A DNA stretch of 64,000 bases from JAFGDI01 sp963662515 (lineage in GTDB: Bacteria; Planctomycetota; Phycisphaerae; Sedimentisphaerales; SM23-30), in contig OY759675.1 of assembly GCA_963662515.1 (NCBI GenBank), positions 1,922,001 through 1,986,000 on the forward strand, written 5' to 3'. Below the pieces are notes generated by a model. That model was not told the origin of the DNA. It saw only the letters and a list, made by a program, of their open reading frames with translations, and did no database searches. Of this stretch, positions 63,067-64,000 are shown piece after piece (within the stretch, counting starts at the first letter, position 1; each line of letters starts with the position of its first letter). The translations under genes and the position numbers were made by a program.

Positions 63067-64000
63067 TTACTGGCTGTTAGCCAGTTTCTCGGTTGCCTGT
63101 GCCAGTGTCAGGTTTTCCATGCTCTTTTTGGTAATATTACAGATATTAGTCAGCTCAGTTTTCAACTGTGAGTCGTTTATATCTCTTAATACCAGCGAAT
63201 TATCCGGATTCAACCCGGTAACATCCAGCAGGCTGATTGATTCCAGGGGACGGGCTGGCAGCCAGGCTGGTTCTGATAATTGCTCATTATCAACTGGACA
63301 GATTATTCGCCTTTCGACCAGGCGATCTATTATTGACTGTATGCAATCATCTGGTAAATGCAGATTGTTCCTCAGGGTCTTAAATCCAACTGGCCCCTCA
63401 TTCCTGGCAAAAGGACCGGCTATAGCCATTGTAGTTGCTAAAATGTCCAGCGGGCCAAGGTGTATGCTCGCCGCCAGATCAGATGATTCCATTACTGATA
63501 TATTTGCCCCGATATGGGATAATACTGCACCAAAAAGGAACATCATCCAGGAGGTATTTATCCATAGCAACAATAGTGGCAGTAAACCTATGTTACCGTA
63601 AAGATTGTTTGGCCCAACCAGATTGCTTACATACAGGCCAAAAAGCCATTTTGTTATAAACCAGACTGGTACTACAAAAACAGCACCAAATAAGGCCCAG
63701 GAAAAACGCGTGCGGGTATTCGGCATTAGCCAGTAGATCAGAGATACAATTATTATTCCGCCAATAATGGGGAATACTACGGTCATTTTGGATACAAAAC
63801 TGCCTACATGCTCATTGGCCAGCAAAAAGCTCTGCGTGCGGCTTCCAACCAGTACCGCTGCCGACTGAACTATGGGCAGCAGGGTGACTACCGACCAGTA
63901 GAGCATCATTCGCTTACCAAAACCGCGGTGAAATCTGGCCTCGAAAATACGATTGAGCGATTTCTCAACATCAACCAAAAGGGCAATTGCAGCACTTATC
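63067..64000 (-). CDS. YihY/UPF0761 family membrane protein, N-terminally cut by window edge
   Basis: The visible 311 codons continue in frame to the right edge (ISAAIALLVDVEKSLNRIF), so the true start is outside. The TTG at 63978 is not its start. EKSLNRIFEARFHRG is the family's early cytoplasmic loop, and four or five membrane segments follow (VVTLLPIVQSAAVLVG, VFPIIGGIIIVSLIYWLMP, WALFGAVFVVPVWFIT, LPLLLLWINTSWMMFLFGAVLS). A C-terminal soluble tail of about 110 residues looks winged-helix-like (LRNNLHLPDDCIQSIIDRLVERRII). The YihY/BrkB family was once called ribonuclease BN, which was an error; its role is unknown. Confidence 0.88.
   Translation of the reverse strand, partial: ISAAIALLVDVEKSLNRIFEARFHRGFGKRMMLYWSVVTLLPIVQSAAVLVGSRTQSFLLANEHVGSFVSKMTVVFPIIGGIIIVSLIYWLMPNTRTRFSWALFGAVFVVPVWFITKWLFGLYVSNLVGPNNLYGNIGLLPLLLLWINTSWMMFLFGAVLSHIGANISVMESSDLAASIHLGPLDILATTMAIAGPFARNEGPVGFKTLRNNLHLPDDCIQSIIDRLVERRIICPVDNEQLSEPAWLPARPLESISLLDVTGLNPDNSLVLRDINDSQLKTELTNICNITKKSMENLTLAQATEKLANSQ

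Noticed and set aside
63067..63978. Treating the YihY-like frame as complete from TTG at 63978
   Set aside because: The frame stays open to the window edge with family-like sequence upstream of the TTG, so the start is outside.

Overview
The window is most consistent with a PVC-group bacterium, perhaps a Planctomycetota/Phycisphaerae- or Lentisphaerota-like anaerobe. The clues are an EpsI-like start beside an exopolysaccharide (EPS) locus, a DUF58 / von Willebrand / glutamine-amidotransferase-like membrane cluster, a pectin lyase (PL11), an oxygen-independent ribonucleotide reductase, and moderate-to-low GC. This taxonomic call is inference, because no rRNA or marker gene is present. No tRNA, rRNA, CRISPR array or intact mobile element was seen.

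Region 1 (1-15909, minus strand) is one long, tightly packed EPS operon. Read 5' to 3' it encodes an acyltransferase-3, a Wzx-type flippase, an asparagine-synthase-like amidotransferase, a LbH acyltransferase, GT2, a Wzy-like polymerase, a CapK-like adenylate enzyme, GT4, CapA, GT2, an Alg14/PssD plus Alg13/PssE pair, a UDP-sugar dehydrogenase, dTDP-glucose 4,6-dehydratase, a degenerate sugar nucleotidyltransferase and the first 53 codons of an EpsI-like protein. The central genes are markedly AT-rich. Region 2 (15910-17235) is a 1.3-kb gap holding a strong minus-strand promoter in front of a short frame-broken gene, plus palindromes. Region 3 (17236-26397, plus strand) is a 3053-residue secreted protein: a beta-helix head, 16 Ig/cadherin-like repeats, a PKD domain, a propeller-like region and a ZU5-like tail.

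Region 4 (26493-41136, minus strand) carries a U32 peptidase, a lipoprotein hydrolase, a methyltransferase, a ModA-like lipoprotein / histidine kinase / REC-PAS module, and a TetR-TolC-HlyD-RND efflux operon. Region 5 (41363-47590, minus strand) is a cobalamin-riboswitch-led unit, nrdD-nrdG-dcd-metE. It joins two B12-independent isozymes under one B12 sensor.

Region 6 (47769-58565, plus strand) has a class I glutamine amidotransferase, a DUF58/VWA/VWA cluster, and a PotD-like polyamine-binding protein / hybrid histidine kinase / REC module. Region 7 (58582-64000, minus strand) has an iron alcohol dehydrogenase, an FtsX-type permease, a rhamnogalacturonan lyase and a YihY-family protein cut by the right edge.

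The most notable points are the riboswitch operon and the two separate 'orphan binding protein + kinase + response regulator' modules, neither with a transporter or a DNA-binding output domain. The polyamine-type module recalls NspS-MbaA biofilm signalling, and a large EPS locus and a giant matrix-type protein lie in the same window.
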